Assembly: GCA_003599575.1 (NCBI GenBank)
Contig: QZKV01000176.1
Location: forward strand, 1-45,132
DNA from: Desulfobacteraceae bacterium
GTDB lineage: Bacteria > Desulfobacterota > Desulfobacteria > Desulfobacterales > Desulfosarcinaceae
Length of the DNA stretch: 45,132 nt
Direction of reading: 5' to 3'
Positions within the stretch are counted from its first letter, which is position 1. Each line of letters opens with the position of its first letter. Below the pieces are notes generated by a model. It saw nothing but the letters and a program-made list of their open reading frames with translations. It was not told where the DNA came from and searched no databases. The position numbers and the translations under genes were made by a program. Of this stretch, positions 18,026 through 26,274 are shown in pieces.

Positions 18026-18144
18026 CCCTCCCTCTCCTCCCCCCTGAGAAGACTGCATAAAGGAACGCTCTCCCCAAGCGCGGCTCTAAAGAGCGCGGTC
18101 GTTCCGACCGCATCCGTGGCAGATGAATAACCGGAGGTAAAATC

Positions 18145-18423
18145 ATGCAGTTTGCTTTGTTATTGACCATTTTCACCTTGGCGCTCTTCGTGGGCGCCGA
18201 AATCATAACCAAAATCCCGCCCACCCTGCATACGCCGTTGATGAGCGGCAGCAATGCCATAAGCGGCATCACCTTGATCGGCGCCCTGGCTTCCACCCGC
18301 CTGGGTTACCCAAACTTGAGCATCGCCCTGGGGGTTGCGGCGATCATTTTGGCCACGATCAATGTGGTCGGCGGTTTTTTAGTGACCCAACGCATGTTGA
18401 AGATGTTTCGCAAAAAGGACTAA
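18145..18423 (+). CDS. pntAB: NAD(P) transhydrogenase alpha subunit, membrane part
   Basis: This 92-residue hydrophobic protein is the small membrane domain (IIa) of transhydrogenase. It has three or four helices and the family-typical stretch HTPLMSGSNAISGI. A perfect GGAGGT lies 7 bases before the ATG. It ends 3 bases before pntB, so the two are co-translated. With PntB it forms the proton channel in the inner membrane. Confidence 0.95.
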   Translation: MQFALLLTIFTLALFVGAEIITKIPPTLHTPLMSGSNAISGITLIGALASTRLGYPNLSIALGVAAIILATINVVGGFLVTQRMLKMFRKKD

Positions 18424-18426
18424 AAC

Positions 18427-19818
18427 ATGTCTGCCACCCTAACCAATTTCTTTTATCTGATCGCTTCGGTCTTGTTCATCCGCGGGTTAAAGGGCCTGAC
18501 GCATCCGCGTACAGCCCGGCGCGGCAATGTTTTAAGCGCAACAGGCATGCTGGTGGCGATCATCACCGTCCTGGTGGGTGAAGTCGGGTTGGCCTGGGGG
18601 TATATCCTTCTGGGTCTTGCGACGGGAGTGACGGTCGGACTCTGGTTGGCCTACAAAACAAAAATGACCGCTATGCCGCAATTGGTAGCTCTTTTCAACG
18701 GGTTCGGCGGCGGGGCGTCCTTGCTCGTGGCCGCAGCGGCCATTTTGATCCGACAGGGGCAGGAACCCCCGATGACCAGCGGGATTCAAGCGTTGGTGGC
18801 GGCCTCAGCATCCATAGTTATCGGCAGCGTGACCTTCTCGGGCAGCCTGCTGGCGTTCGCCAAGTTACAGGGGATTTACCGTCGCACACTTCATTTCAAG
18901 GGGTTGCAGGCGGCCAACGGGTTTTTGCTGCTGTCAGCCATAGCCTGCGCCGTCCTAATGGTGCGCTACCCGGACGAGCGTGTTTGGTTGATTCTCATGA
19001 TCGCCGTCTCGGGCCTGTTCGGACTGCTCCTGGTGGCACCGATCGGCGGAGCTGATATGCCGGTGGTCATCGCTGTATTGAACGCCTATTCCGGACTGGC
19101 GGCGTGCGCTACCGGCTTTGTGCTAAACAATACCATGTTGATTATCGCGGGTTCGCTGGTGGGCGCATCGGGAATGCTGTTGACCCAGGTCATGTGCAAA
19201 GCCATGAACCGCACCTTCAAACATGTACTTACCGGCAAGCCCATGGCCAAATCCGCCGGCAGAGCTCAAGAGGAGGTCTATGCGGGAAAAATAAAATCGG
19301 CATCCGCAGCAGAAGTGGCCATGATTCTGGAAGCCGCCCGCAGCGTGGTGATCGCTCCCGGCTTCGGCATGGCCGTCTCACAGGCCCAGTTTGCCGTCCG
19401 GGATTTGGTTCGATTACTGGAAAAACGAAATATTGAGGTGCAGTTCGCCATCCATCCGGTCGCCGGACGCATGCCGGGGCACATGAACGTTTTATTGGCA
19501 GAGGCCGATATCGCTTATGACAAGCTCAAGGATATGGAAAGCATCAATCCTTCCTTCGATCAAACCGATGTCACTTTGGTGATCGGCGCCAATGATGTCG
19601 TGAATCCCGATGCGCGCCGGACCAGCGACAGCCCTATCGCCGGCATGCCGATCCTGAATGTGGATCGTTCCAAAACCGTGGTGGTCATCAAACGCAGTCT
19701 CAGCCCGGGATTTGCGGGTATCCCCAATCCCCTGTTTGCCGCCGACAATACCGTGATGCTGTTTGACGACGGCAAAGCGGCGGTTAACGCCATCAATGCC
19801 GCACTGAAGGAAGGATGA
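18427..19818 (+). CDS. pntB: NAD(P) transhydrogenase beta subunit PntB
   Basis: PntB (463 residues) combines the larger membrane domain (about nine helices, residues 5-265) with the NADP(H)-binding domain III on the cytoplasmic side. Domain III shows APGFGMAVSQAQ (the family's GYGMAV loop, with Phe for Tyr), HPVAGRMPGHMNVLLAEA, and GANDVVNP...PIAGMP, the NADP-gripping loop. It completes the pntAA-pntAB-pntB operon. It ends 11 bases from the convergent protease gene, leaving no room for a separate terminator. Confidence 0.96.
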   Translation: MSATLTNFFYLIASVLFIRGLKGLTHPRTARRGNVLSATGMLVAIITVLVGEVGLAWGYILLGLATGVTVGLWLAYKTKMTAMPQLVALFNGFGGGASLLVAAAAILIRQGQEPPMTSGIQALVAASASIVIGSVTFSGSLLAFAKLQGIYRRTLHFKGLQAANGFLLLSAIACAVLMVRYPDERVWLILMIAVSGLFGLLLVAPIGGADMPVVIAVLNAYSGLAACATGFVLNNTMLIIAGSLVGASGMLLTQVMCKAMNRTFKHVLTGKPMAKSAGRAQEEVYAGKIKSASAAEVAMILEAARSVVIAPGFGMAVSQAQFAVRDLVRLLEKRNIEVQFAIHPVAGRMPGHMNVLLAEADIAYDKLKDMESINPSFDQTDVTLVIGANDVVNPDARRTSDSPIAGMPILNVDRSKTVVVIKRSLSPGFAGIPNPLFAADNTVMLFDDGKAAVNAINAALKEG

Positions 19819-19829
19819 AGTTTAGCGTT

Positions 19830-20441
19830 TTAACTTCTAGGGTCTTGCCGTTGCCGCCCATGCACAACGTGCAGAAAATAATTGCATTCATCGCAGAAAC
19901 GGACGCCGCGGCCATCTACAACTGCGCGGACGTATCCACTGTAGCCGAACTTGTTGTATTCACCCTTGCTCATGGGGCATAAGGCGCCATCCGCGGCAAA
20001 GGTGTAGGTACCATGGTCGGTCAGGCCCAAATTGTGCCCGACTTCATGCAGTGATACTTTAACGGTTCGGTTGACCAGCAGCTCATAGTCGGTATTGGAC
20101 TCGATGCGTGCAGGGCTCAACTTGCGCGTGGATACCACCGCCACATCGTTGCAGGGATTTTTTCCGCCGATGATGACGTTGTAAAATTCATCCGCATCAT
20201 CGGTTTTCAGATCCGCATCAGTGATGCCCAGTGTATGGCCTCGATATTCGGTGTGCAGCACCATGGTCAACAAATAGGCATCGATACTGTCTGTGACCGG
20301 GCTTTCGTGGTGGGATACTTGATAATCGCCAATGATGCCTTCAAAGGCCGTCAACAATCGATCGCCGATTTCCTGCAAGGTGCTGAAAGAGAATACGTTT
20401 CCGACGCGAACAATGGTGAGTTGATTGATTTTTCCAAGCAT
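19830..20441 (-). CDS. Archaemetzincin-like metalloprotease (M54 family)
   Basis: About 203 residues from the ATG at 20441, which has GAAGGA upstream. The zinc motif HEVGHNLGLTDH (about residues 128-141) gives the HExxHxxGxxH pattern of metzincins. Downstream, CPM and CDEC match the Cys-x-Met and CxxC of archaemetzincins, which bind a second, structural zinc. The Cys that normally follows the third His (HC) is Gly here, and the spacing to CPM is longer than usual, so one second-site ligand is missing. Archaemetzincins are mostly archaeal and eukaryotic and rare in bacteria. No signal peptide is seen, so it is probably cytoplasmic. The substrate is unknown. Confidence 0.85.
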   Translation of the reverse strand: MLGKINQLTIVRVGNVFSFSTLQEIGDRLLTAFEGIIGDYQVSHHESPVTDSIDAYLLTMVLHTEYRGHTLGITDADLKTDDADEFYNVIIGGKNPCNDVAVVSTRKLSPARIESNTDYELLVNRTVKVSLHEVGHNLGLTDHGTYTFAADGALCPMSKGEYNKFGYSGYVRAVVDGRGVRFCDECNYFLHVVHGRQRQDPRS

Positions 20442-20586
20442 ATGACGTGTCCTTCGTATCGGTGCGTTGATCCGCCGTTTCCCGTGGACAGCCTGCAAAC
20501 TGATTATCGGCCTTTTTCTTTCTTAATAAAGCCTGATGTTCGACCTATCCTTCAAGTTCTATAAGCAGCCGGCCGCAGTTGTCATG

Positions 20587-21324
20587 TCAGCCTGCCCGCC
20601 ACGCGTCGGGCAATTGATGCAGCCATCCTATTTTTTGCAAAACTTCCTTAAACGATTCTTCCAGGGGCGCGACCACATGCAGCGGCCGGCCTGTCCTCGG
20701 GTGGGCCAATTTGAGCTCCATTGCCGCCAAAAGGAGCCGACGGCATTCGAAATGTTCCCTGAAAAATCGGTTGTGGCGTGCGTCTCCATAAGCCGTATCG
20801 CCGATCAAGGGATGCCGGATATGGTGAAAATGACGCCGGATCTGATGCATGCGGCCGGTGTGGGGATAGACGGCAACCAAGGCATAGCGGCACGTGGCAA
20901 ATGGCCCTACCGGGTAATCCAGCTCGACTGTGGCCAAACGTTCATAAAGGGTCAAAGCCGGTTTAGGTTCCTGGTCGTGTTTGGGCGCATAAGCATTGGG
21001 GGTCAACGGCGAATCGATGCTCCCGGACGGTTCGACGTAGCCCCGGGTGACGGTCAGATAGGTTTTGCCTACCTTTCTCTGCCTGAAGTGATCGGAAAGG
21101 GTTCGCGCCATGTCCGGCGTAAAGCCGAACAGCACCACTCCCGAGGCGGGACGGTCCAAACGGTGCACGGGATAGATCCAACGACCGGTTTGGTTGCGCA
21201 CCACTTGCAGCAGGACCTCCGCACGCGGGTCGTCATATCCATCGCGGTGGACTTTGAGCCCGGCGGGCTTGTGCACGGCGACAATATCGCTGTCCATATA
21301 AAGAATACGGGGCTTTGATGGCAT
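20587..21324 (-). CDS. RluA-family pseudouridine synthase, TruC-like
   Basis: About 245 residues from the ATG at 21324; a TTG at 21378 would add 18. The RluA-type motif II is YPVHRLDRPASGVVLF, with the catalytic Asp in HRLDR. Later motifs GKTYL, HTGRMHQIRRHF and HPLIGDTAYG complete the family. The proline in HRLDRPxSG and the HQIRRH sequence are typical of the TruC branch, which modifies U65 of tRNA. The substrate is inferred and could instead be rRNA. The gene is divergent from hisHF. Confidence 0.85.
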   Translation of the reverse strand: MPSKPRILYMDSDIVAVHKPAGLKVHRDGYDDPRAEVLLQVVRNQTGRWIYPVHRLDRPASGVVLFGFTPDMARTLSDHFRQRKVGKTYLTVTRGYVEPSGSIDSPLTPNAYAPKHDQEPKPALTLYERLATVELDYPVGPFATCRYALVAVYPHTGRMHQIRRHFHHIRHPLIGDTAYGDARHNRFFREHFECRRLLLAAMELKLAHPRTGRPLHVVAPLEESFKEVLQKIGWLHQLPDAWRAG

Positions 21325-21483
21325 TGCACCACATCGTTCCAGTGATAAAAAGATTAATGCAGGGCTTTTTTTGATCAAGCGCCGGCGGTCTTCTGCTGCA
21401 ATTGATTGGAGATCCCAGGTTCGCCCCGGCCTCCGCCCCGATGTGCTGTTACCGTCGCCATTTCCGCTCGACGATGGCCGATC

Positions 21484-21512
21484 TTGTCATACCCTTTGAT
21501 CTGGGATAATAG
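21484..21512 (+). promoter_or_regulatory. Probable promoter of hisHF
   Basis: TTGTCA (21484-21489) is followed by GATAAT (21505-21510, spacer 15) and the overlapping TAATAG (spacer 17). Either could serve as the -10 box. Transcription would start near 21518, about 40 bases before the ATG at 21557. Confidence 0.4.
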
Positions 21513-21556
21513 CACAATCATCTGCCTCTTTAGAAAACTGTTGATAGGAACGGACC

Positions 21557-23143
21557 ATGATTACTCTGCTCGATTACGGCGCCGGCAATGTGCGCAGCGT
21601 GATAAACGCCATCGAAAGATTGGGGGAACGAATAAAAATAGCCGAGCGCGCCGATGATATTTTATCGGCCGAGAAGCTGGTTTTTCCCGGCGTGGGCGCC
21701 TTCGGCAGCATGATGCAGATCCTGCAGACGCGAGGCTTCATCGAGCCATTAAAAAGTTATCTTGTTTCCGGAAGACCTTTTCTGGGGATCTGTCTTGGCA
21801 TGCACGCACTGTTCGAATTCGGCGAAGAATCTTCGGGCACGCAAGGCTTGGGCATTTTTAAAGGCCGTGTCCAACGGTTCAAAACAGCTCTGGCCGTTCC
21901 CCACATCGGCTGGAATGGTATTCGGGTTCGTCAGCCCTCACCTATTTTCAACGGCTTGCGCGGGGACGAAAAATTCTATTTCGTACATTCCTACCATGTA
22001 GTGCCGGCCGAGCAGGATGTCATTTTGACCACCACCGATTATGGTTACGAGTTCGTAAGCGCCGTGCAAAGGGGTAATGTGATCGGTACGCAATACCACC
22101 CTGAAAAGAGCGGGGCGGCCGGATTGTGTCTTTTGAAAAATTTTCTGGACAGCGATGTCCCTCCGGTGCAGGTCAGCCGGTCCGCCGGCCCCACCCGCTT
22201 GGCCAAACGTATCATCGCCTGTTTGGACGTGCGGGCCGACGACCACAACGATCTGGTGGTCACAAAAGGCGATCAATACGATGTGCGCGACCAGGGCGGG
22301 GTTCGCAATTTGGGCAACCCGGTGGAATTGGCCCAGCGCTACTATGAAGAGGGCGCTGACGAAATCACATTCCTCAACATTACCGGGTTCCGGGACTTCC
22401 CCTTGCAGGACATGCCCATGCTGGATGTGCTCAAGCAAACTTCCCAACGCGTCTTCGTGCCACTGACCATCGGCGGCGGCATCCGTGACTTCACCGATGC
22501 GAATGCCAGGCGCTACAGTGCTTTGGAAGTCGCCTCGAAATATTTTCGCTCGGGCGCCGATAAGGTTTCCATCGGCAGCGATGCCGTCGACATCGCGGAA
22601 GCGTATTTGAGCAGCGGTCGGGCCACGGGACGCAGCACCATCGAGCAAATTTCGTACGTATACGGCAGCCAGGCGGTGGTCATATCCATCGATCCACGGC
22701 GCGTCTATGTGGCCTCACCCCATGCCGTACCCCATCGGGTACTGCGAACCGATGTGCCGGGTCCCAACGGCGAACCCTATTGCTGGTATCAATGTACCGT
22801 GAAGGGAGGGCGCGAGGGCAGACCCCTGGATGCGATAACCCTGGCACAGGTGTGTGAAAAATTGGGTGCCGGTGAAATCTTGCTCAACTGCATCGACCGC
22901 GACGGTACCAATTCAGGCTTTGACCTGGAATTGATCCGTGCGGTCAAGGAGGCGGTCACCATCCCGGTCATCGCATCCAGCGGCGCTGGAAGGGTCGAGC
23001 ATTTTTATGAAGTTTTTTCGCAAACCAATGCCGAAGCCGCCCTGGCCGCAGGTATTTTTCATCGTCACGAAGTGCCCATCCAAGCCGTCAAACGCTACCT
23101 TGAGGGAAAAGTGGAGGTACGGCTGGAAACTTGGGTTTGTTGA
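21557..23143 (+). CDS. Fused HisH-HisF imidazole glycerol phosphate synthase
   Basis: One 528-residue protein carries both halves of the histidine-pathway enzyme that makes imidazole glycerol phosphate and AICAR from PRFAR and glutamine. Residues 1-200 are the glutaminase HisH, with C79 in GICLGM and H181/E183 in YHPEKS. Residues about 215-525 are the cyclase barrel HisF, with catalytic D224 in CLDVR and D379 in SIDPRRVY. Most bacteria encode hisH and hisF separately. The cyclase half resembles the fused HIS7 of plants and fungi: VVTKGDQYDVRD, FLNITGFRDFPL, IGGGIRDFTDAN, EVASKYFRSGADK and GPNGEPY...WYQCTV replace the usual short bacterial loops. No other his gene is nearby. The last codons lie inside the downstream repeat array. 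Confidence 0.95.
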   Translation: MITLLDYGAGNVRSVINAIERLGERIKIAERADDILSAEKLVFPGVGAFGSMMQILQTRGFIEPLKSYLVSGRPFLGICLGMHALFEFGEESSGTQGLGIFKGRVQRFKTALAVPHIGWNGIRVRQPSPIFNGLRGDEKFYFVHSYHVVPAEQDVILTTTDYGYEFVSAVQRGNVIGTQYHPEKSGAAGLCLLKNFLDSDVPPVQVSRSAGPTRLAKRIIACLDVRADDHNDLVVTKGDQYDVRDQGGVRNLGNPVELAQRYYEEGADEITFLNITGFRDFPLQDMPMLDVLKQTSQRVFVPLTIGGGIRDFTDANARRYSALEVASKYFRSGADKVSIGSDAVDIAEAYLSSGRATGRSTIEQISYVYGSQAVVISIDPRRVYVASPHAVPHRVLRTDVPGPNGEPYCWYQCTVKGGREGRPLDAITLAQVCEKLGAGEILLNCIDRDGTNSGFDLELIRAVKEAVTIPVIASSGAGRVEHFYEVFSQTNAEAALAAGIFHRHEVPIQAVKRYLEGKVEVRLETWVC

Positions 23144-23280
23144 GTTTGTTGGGTTTATTGGGTTTGTTGGGTTCATCGGGCTTGTTTGGTTTTCTGCAGA
23201 TCAAAATTACAAACTCAACAACTCAACAAACCCAACAAACCAACTCAACAAACCCAACAAACCCAATAAACCCAATAACC
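23131..23280. repeat. TTTGTTGGG arrays as a long hairpin, hisHF to radC
   Basis: A left array of TTTGTTGGG/TTTATTGGG units (about 23131-23190) is followed by a right array of the complementary units AACCCAACA/AACTCAACA (about 23210-23280). The arms pair over more than 25 nearly perfect bases and can slide in register because the unit is 9 bases. The left array contains the hisHF stop codon and the right array ends 2 bases before the radC stop. The structure therefore fills the whole space between two convergent genes and could act as a two-way terminator or mRNA end. Confidence 0.9.
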
Positions 23281-23282
23281 GG

Positions 23283-23942
23283 TTACACCTGGCCGTTTTC
23301 CAATAGACTGTAATATTTCTCCCGATTGAAAATGATGTGGTCGAGCATCCGGATGCCGAGTGTCTGACCGGCCTCTTTAAGCTGGCGCGTAACGGCCAGA
23401 TCATCCTGGCTGGGCGAAAGGTTGCCCGAGGGGTGGTTGTGGGCCACAATGATGGCCGTAGCCCGATCGGTGATCGGGTCGGCATATACTTCGCGCGGAT
23501 GGACAAGGGCCCGGTTGACCAAGCCGACCGAAACAGTGCGGACGGCTATCACTTCGTTGGCCCCGTTGAGGGAAATGCAAATAAAATGCTCCTGCGCGCG
23601 ATCGGCGATATGGCGGATGAGCGGATAGGCATCCGGGGGAAATGCAATCTTGAATCCATGGGGCCGGATACGACGGCGCGCAAACTCCAGACCGGCCAAG
23701 ATCAGCGACGCCTTTGCCCTGCCTACTCCGCTGATCGTCAGCAGATCCGCCATTGAGGGACTTGGGCCGGTCCGGTCCAGCAATTGCAGCAACTTGGCCG
23801 CCAAATTCAAGACGTCGCATTGACGGCTGCCGCTGCCCAGCAAAACCGCCAGCAGTTCAACATCGGACAGGGCCTCGACGCCCTTCTTGTTCAGCTTTTC
23901 CCTGGGACGATCAACCACCGGAAGGTCTTGTATGCGCTTCAT
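23283..23942 (-). CDS. radC: RadC-family JAB/MPN domain protein
   Basis: This 219-residue protein has an N-terminal helix-hairpin-helix region (LLTISGVGRAKASLI, about residues 65-80). The JAB1/MPN metal domain follows with HNHPSGNLSPSQDD near residues 166-179, the zinc ligands of the JAMM motif. The N-terminal LSDVELLAVLLGSG is typical. RadC was once linked to DNA repair, but its real role is unsettled. Its 3' end abuts the repeat hairpin shared with hisHF. Confidence 0.93.
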   Translation of the reverse strand: MKRIQDLPVVDRPREKLNKKGVEALSDVELLAVLLGSGSRQCDVLNLAAKLLQLLDRTGPSPSMADLLTISGVGRAKASLILAGLEFARRRIRPHGFKIAFPPDAYPLIRHIADRAQEHFICISLNGANEVIAVRTVSVGLVNRALVHPREVYADPITDRATAIIVAHNHPSGNLSPSQDDLAVTRQLKEAGQTLGIRMLDHIIFNREKYYSLLENGQV

Positions 23943-24019
23943 CGGGGGAAGTCCTCATTTTCTGAAGCTTGCCATGCCAAGCTCTTGGTTTTGAAACCCA
24001 CTTCAGGCGTGGCAGCGGA

Positions 24020-24730
24020 TCAATCTTTACAGGTTTCGATGAAAGGATCGAAAACCGATTTGATTTGCATCAGGGTATCTTCCAAGGGAGGTGTGAGAAA
24101 TTTGGCGAAAACATCCAGGTGGACCAAGGCATTAACCGCCGAATCCTTGGATGTAGCGGCTCTCAGGCGCTGGATCATGGCGTCGTTCAGCCGGGCCACA
24201 TCATTGTAAATGGAGATCAGTCCATCCAATGGAAAATCGGAAGTTCTCAAACCTTGTTTGGAAAAGTAAGCGGCCAGCAAAAAGGTTGCCGCCGCCCGCC
24301 ACATGGTTTCATCTTTATTGGCAAAAGGCAGATGAAAGCGCGCCATAGGCTTGAAAAAATGGGTGTACGGACACCTGCTGCCCGCGATGAGCAATCCCAT
24401 AAGCGAACTGAGCCCCTCCTGGGCCGAGGTGCTTTGGATAACCTGACGCTCAGGGCTGGTCACGATGACGGCGATTTTGTCGAAAGACATCAATTGATCG
24501 AAACGGGTGATGGCCGGCACGAGATTGAGCGCCACGGGGCAATATGGATGGGAATCCGCATTTAAGGGGCAATGCGGGCACTGTTGGTAGGAGAGTTTCG
24601 CCCAGAAAGGGGGCTCATTGCACATGGTATCGATCAGTTCAATCGTGGTCGTATCGAAATTCAATTCAAAGCGTTCAATGGCCTTGTTTGGCAGCGTGAA
24701 TTCATAGGTAATCGTGAATGTATGGTCCAT
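24020..24730 (-). CDS. Uncharacterised cysteine-cluster protein
   Basis: About 236 residues from the ATG at 24730, chosen for GAGGAG 8 bases upstream. The N-terminal 70 residues form a beta-rich region (TFTITYEFTLPNKAIERFEL). Then comes PFWAKLSYQQCPHCPLNADS with CPVALN close behind, a CxxC...C cluster that probably binds a metal. The rest is helical (about 130-235). It resembles conserved proteins of Desulfobacterota, possibly the group named DUF6901; that name is from memory and unverified. No signal peptide is seen. It lies 77 bases upstream of radC on the same strand. Confidence 0.75.
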   Translation of the reverse strand: MDHTFTITYEFTLPNKAIERFELNFDTTTIELIDTMCNEPPFWAKLSYQQCPHCPLNADSHPYCPVALNLVPAITRFDQLMSFDKIAVIVTSPERQVIQSTSAQEGLSSLMGLLIAGSRCPYTHFFKPMARFHLPFANKDETMWRAAATFLLAAYFSKQGLRTSDFPLDGLISIYNDVARLNDAMIQRLRAATSKDSAVNALVHLDVFAKFLTPPLEDTLMQIKSVFDPFIETCKD

Positions 24731-24936
24731 TGACTCGCTCCTCATGATGACGGCAATCGTGTTCTCGTGAAGAAAAGATCTGCACGCCGGCCTGTGTCAA
24801 CGAAAAAAATACTCGGCGAAGCAGCGACTGCATGGGCTGGAAGATGAACGACATAGCCCATGGGATGATTGAATCTTGTTTGATTCTCCCGTGCTCCCCA
24901 TTTGCTATTACAGCAGGGTTCATCGCCGGCCAAGCA

Positions 24937-26001
24937 TCAACCGGCGGTGCAGTGATCGCCATTGAGAGTCGCCGGCCCGGCATTCGAATAATCACCAGGA
25001 TGCCGGTTGATGAGAAATCTTTTTTGGACGGGCAATTTAAATTCGACCAGCCGATTACCCTTGTCCGCACAGGTGACGATGTGGCGGATGGCCTCCCCGT
25101 TGCCGCCGCAATCGGGACAACCCAAGACCTCGCTTTCATGCCGGGATTGTGCGGTGGAAATCGTCTTCAGCGCCAGCGTACCTTTGCCCTTGCAATGAGA
25201 ACATGCGACCGGTCTTAGCGTGTCCTTCCACGACCATCCGGCCGCCTGAATTTTGGCCAGCATGTGTTGGATGGTCCTCTGCTCGATGTAGCTGAAATCC
25301 TGGCGAGAAATATGTTGCAGCAGCGAGGCTTGGACCGCGTCCGCCGGCAGGCGCAAGAGGGCCTGCAATTTAAACGGCAAATGGTCCTGTACCAGGATGA
25401 AGGACAGCAGTCCATTGGCATTTTGCTGCCGCTCAAGAACGTTCAGATACTCGAGCAGGGCCGCTTGGGCTCGCTGCCGGAAGGCATCCAAATGCGCATG
25501 GCCTGGTTTGAACAGGGCGACATCGGCCATCAGGTCGGGATCATCCAGGAATTGGGCCACCTCCCACCGCAAGGAAACATCCGCGCTCGAAAACGCGATC
25601 TTCTTCATTAATCTTGGATGGGGCAGTTTTTTAGCAGCTGCCAGGCGGATGGCATCCTGCCGGGCGGAACCCGCCACCCGCCGCAACAGTAGATCGTTGT
25701 GAATCCGGGAGACCACCTCCCGGCCAAGTTCAATATCCCATGTGTTCAATGCGATGGCCGTTAAAAAAGACGGCCCTTCGATGAGCGCAGCGGCCTCTTT
25801 CCGGACAGATGCCTGACCGGCTTCCAATGCCATCTGCCTGAGAACCGCCTCATCTTTAAGCTGGCTTGCCGCGGCAAGGCGAAAGCGTTCATCCTTGCTT
25901 CGCAGTGCTTTTTTCCGCAAAACGCAAGTACGAATGCATTGGCTCAATAAATCAAAACAGCGTTTGATGCCGGCAAACCGGTGGCTTCCAGACCAGTTCA
26001 T
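24937..26001 (-). CDS. HEAT-like repeat protein with DnaJ-like zinc finger
   Basis: About 354 residues from the ATG at 26001; a GTG at 26043 would add 14. Residues 20-240 are alanine- and leucine-rich helix pairs with recurring motifs such as DERFRLAAASQLKDEAVLR and VSLRWEVAQFLDDPDLMADV, like HEAT or leucine-rich variant repeats used in protein binding. Near the C-terminus CSHCKGKG and CPDCGGNG form a two-CxxCxGxG zinc finger like that of DnaJ. No enzyme motif is visible. A role in binding proteins or RNA is only a guess. The family is not recognised. Confidence 0.7.
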   Translation of the reverse strand: MNWSGSHRFAGIKRCFDLLSQCIRTCVLRKKALRSKDERFRLAAASQLKDEAVLRQMALEAGQASVRKEAAALIEGPSFLTAIALNTWDIELGREVVSRIHNDLLLRRVAGSARQDAIRLAAAKKLPHPRLMKKIAFSSADVSLRWEVAQFLDDPDLMADVALFKPGHAHLDAFRQRAQAALLEYLNVLERQQNANGLLSFILVQDHLPFKLQALLRLPADAVQASLLQHISRQDFSYIEQRTIQHMLAKIQAAGWSWKDTLRPVACSHCKGKGTLALKTISTAQSRHESEVLGCPDCGGNGEAIRHIVTCADKGNRLVEFKLPVQKRFLINRHPGDYSNAGPATLNGDHCTAG

Positions 26002-26110
26002 TTGCCCCACAACACCATTATCCTTGCCTGTTCGTTCATCCACTGGATATCACGCCGCAACATCCCAGGATCCGGAAAAAAGGCATCTCACCTGCAGTGC
26101 CTGTTTTCCC

Positions 26111-26140
26111 TTGACACTGATGCGAATTACCCACAGTAAT
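26111..26140 (+). promoter_or_regulatory. Possible promoter of the kinase gene pair
   Basis: A perfect TTGACA (26111-26116), an 18-base spacer and AGTAAT (26135-26140) precede the GAF-DHp gene. The region lies between divergent genes. The -10 box is only fair. Confidence 0.35.
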
Positions 26141-26274
26141 AAACATGTTCGCGGAAGGCGTTGGCGTAAAATTGCCATCATACCACAGGGCTTGAAGTGC
26201 TGCAAAAATCGTATCGCTTACGCCATTACACCATCTCCAGCCCTGTTACAAGCCCTAAATCCACCCATAAACGG

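Noticed and set aside
18026..18144. A gene or terminator between pntAA and pntAB
   Set aside because: Only an imperfect GC-rich repeat near 18077-18102 is seen; the genes belong to one complex and are probably co-transcribed.
15293..23280. CRISPR array suggested by the short repeats
   Set aside because: The 9-base units are contiguous with no spacers, occur in facing orientations, and no cas genes are present.
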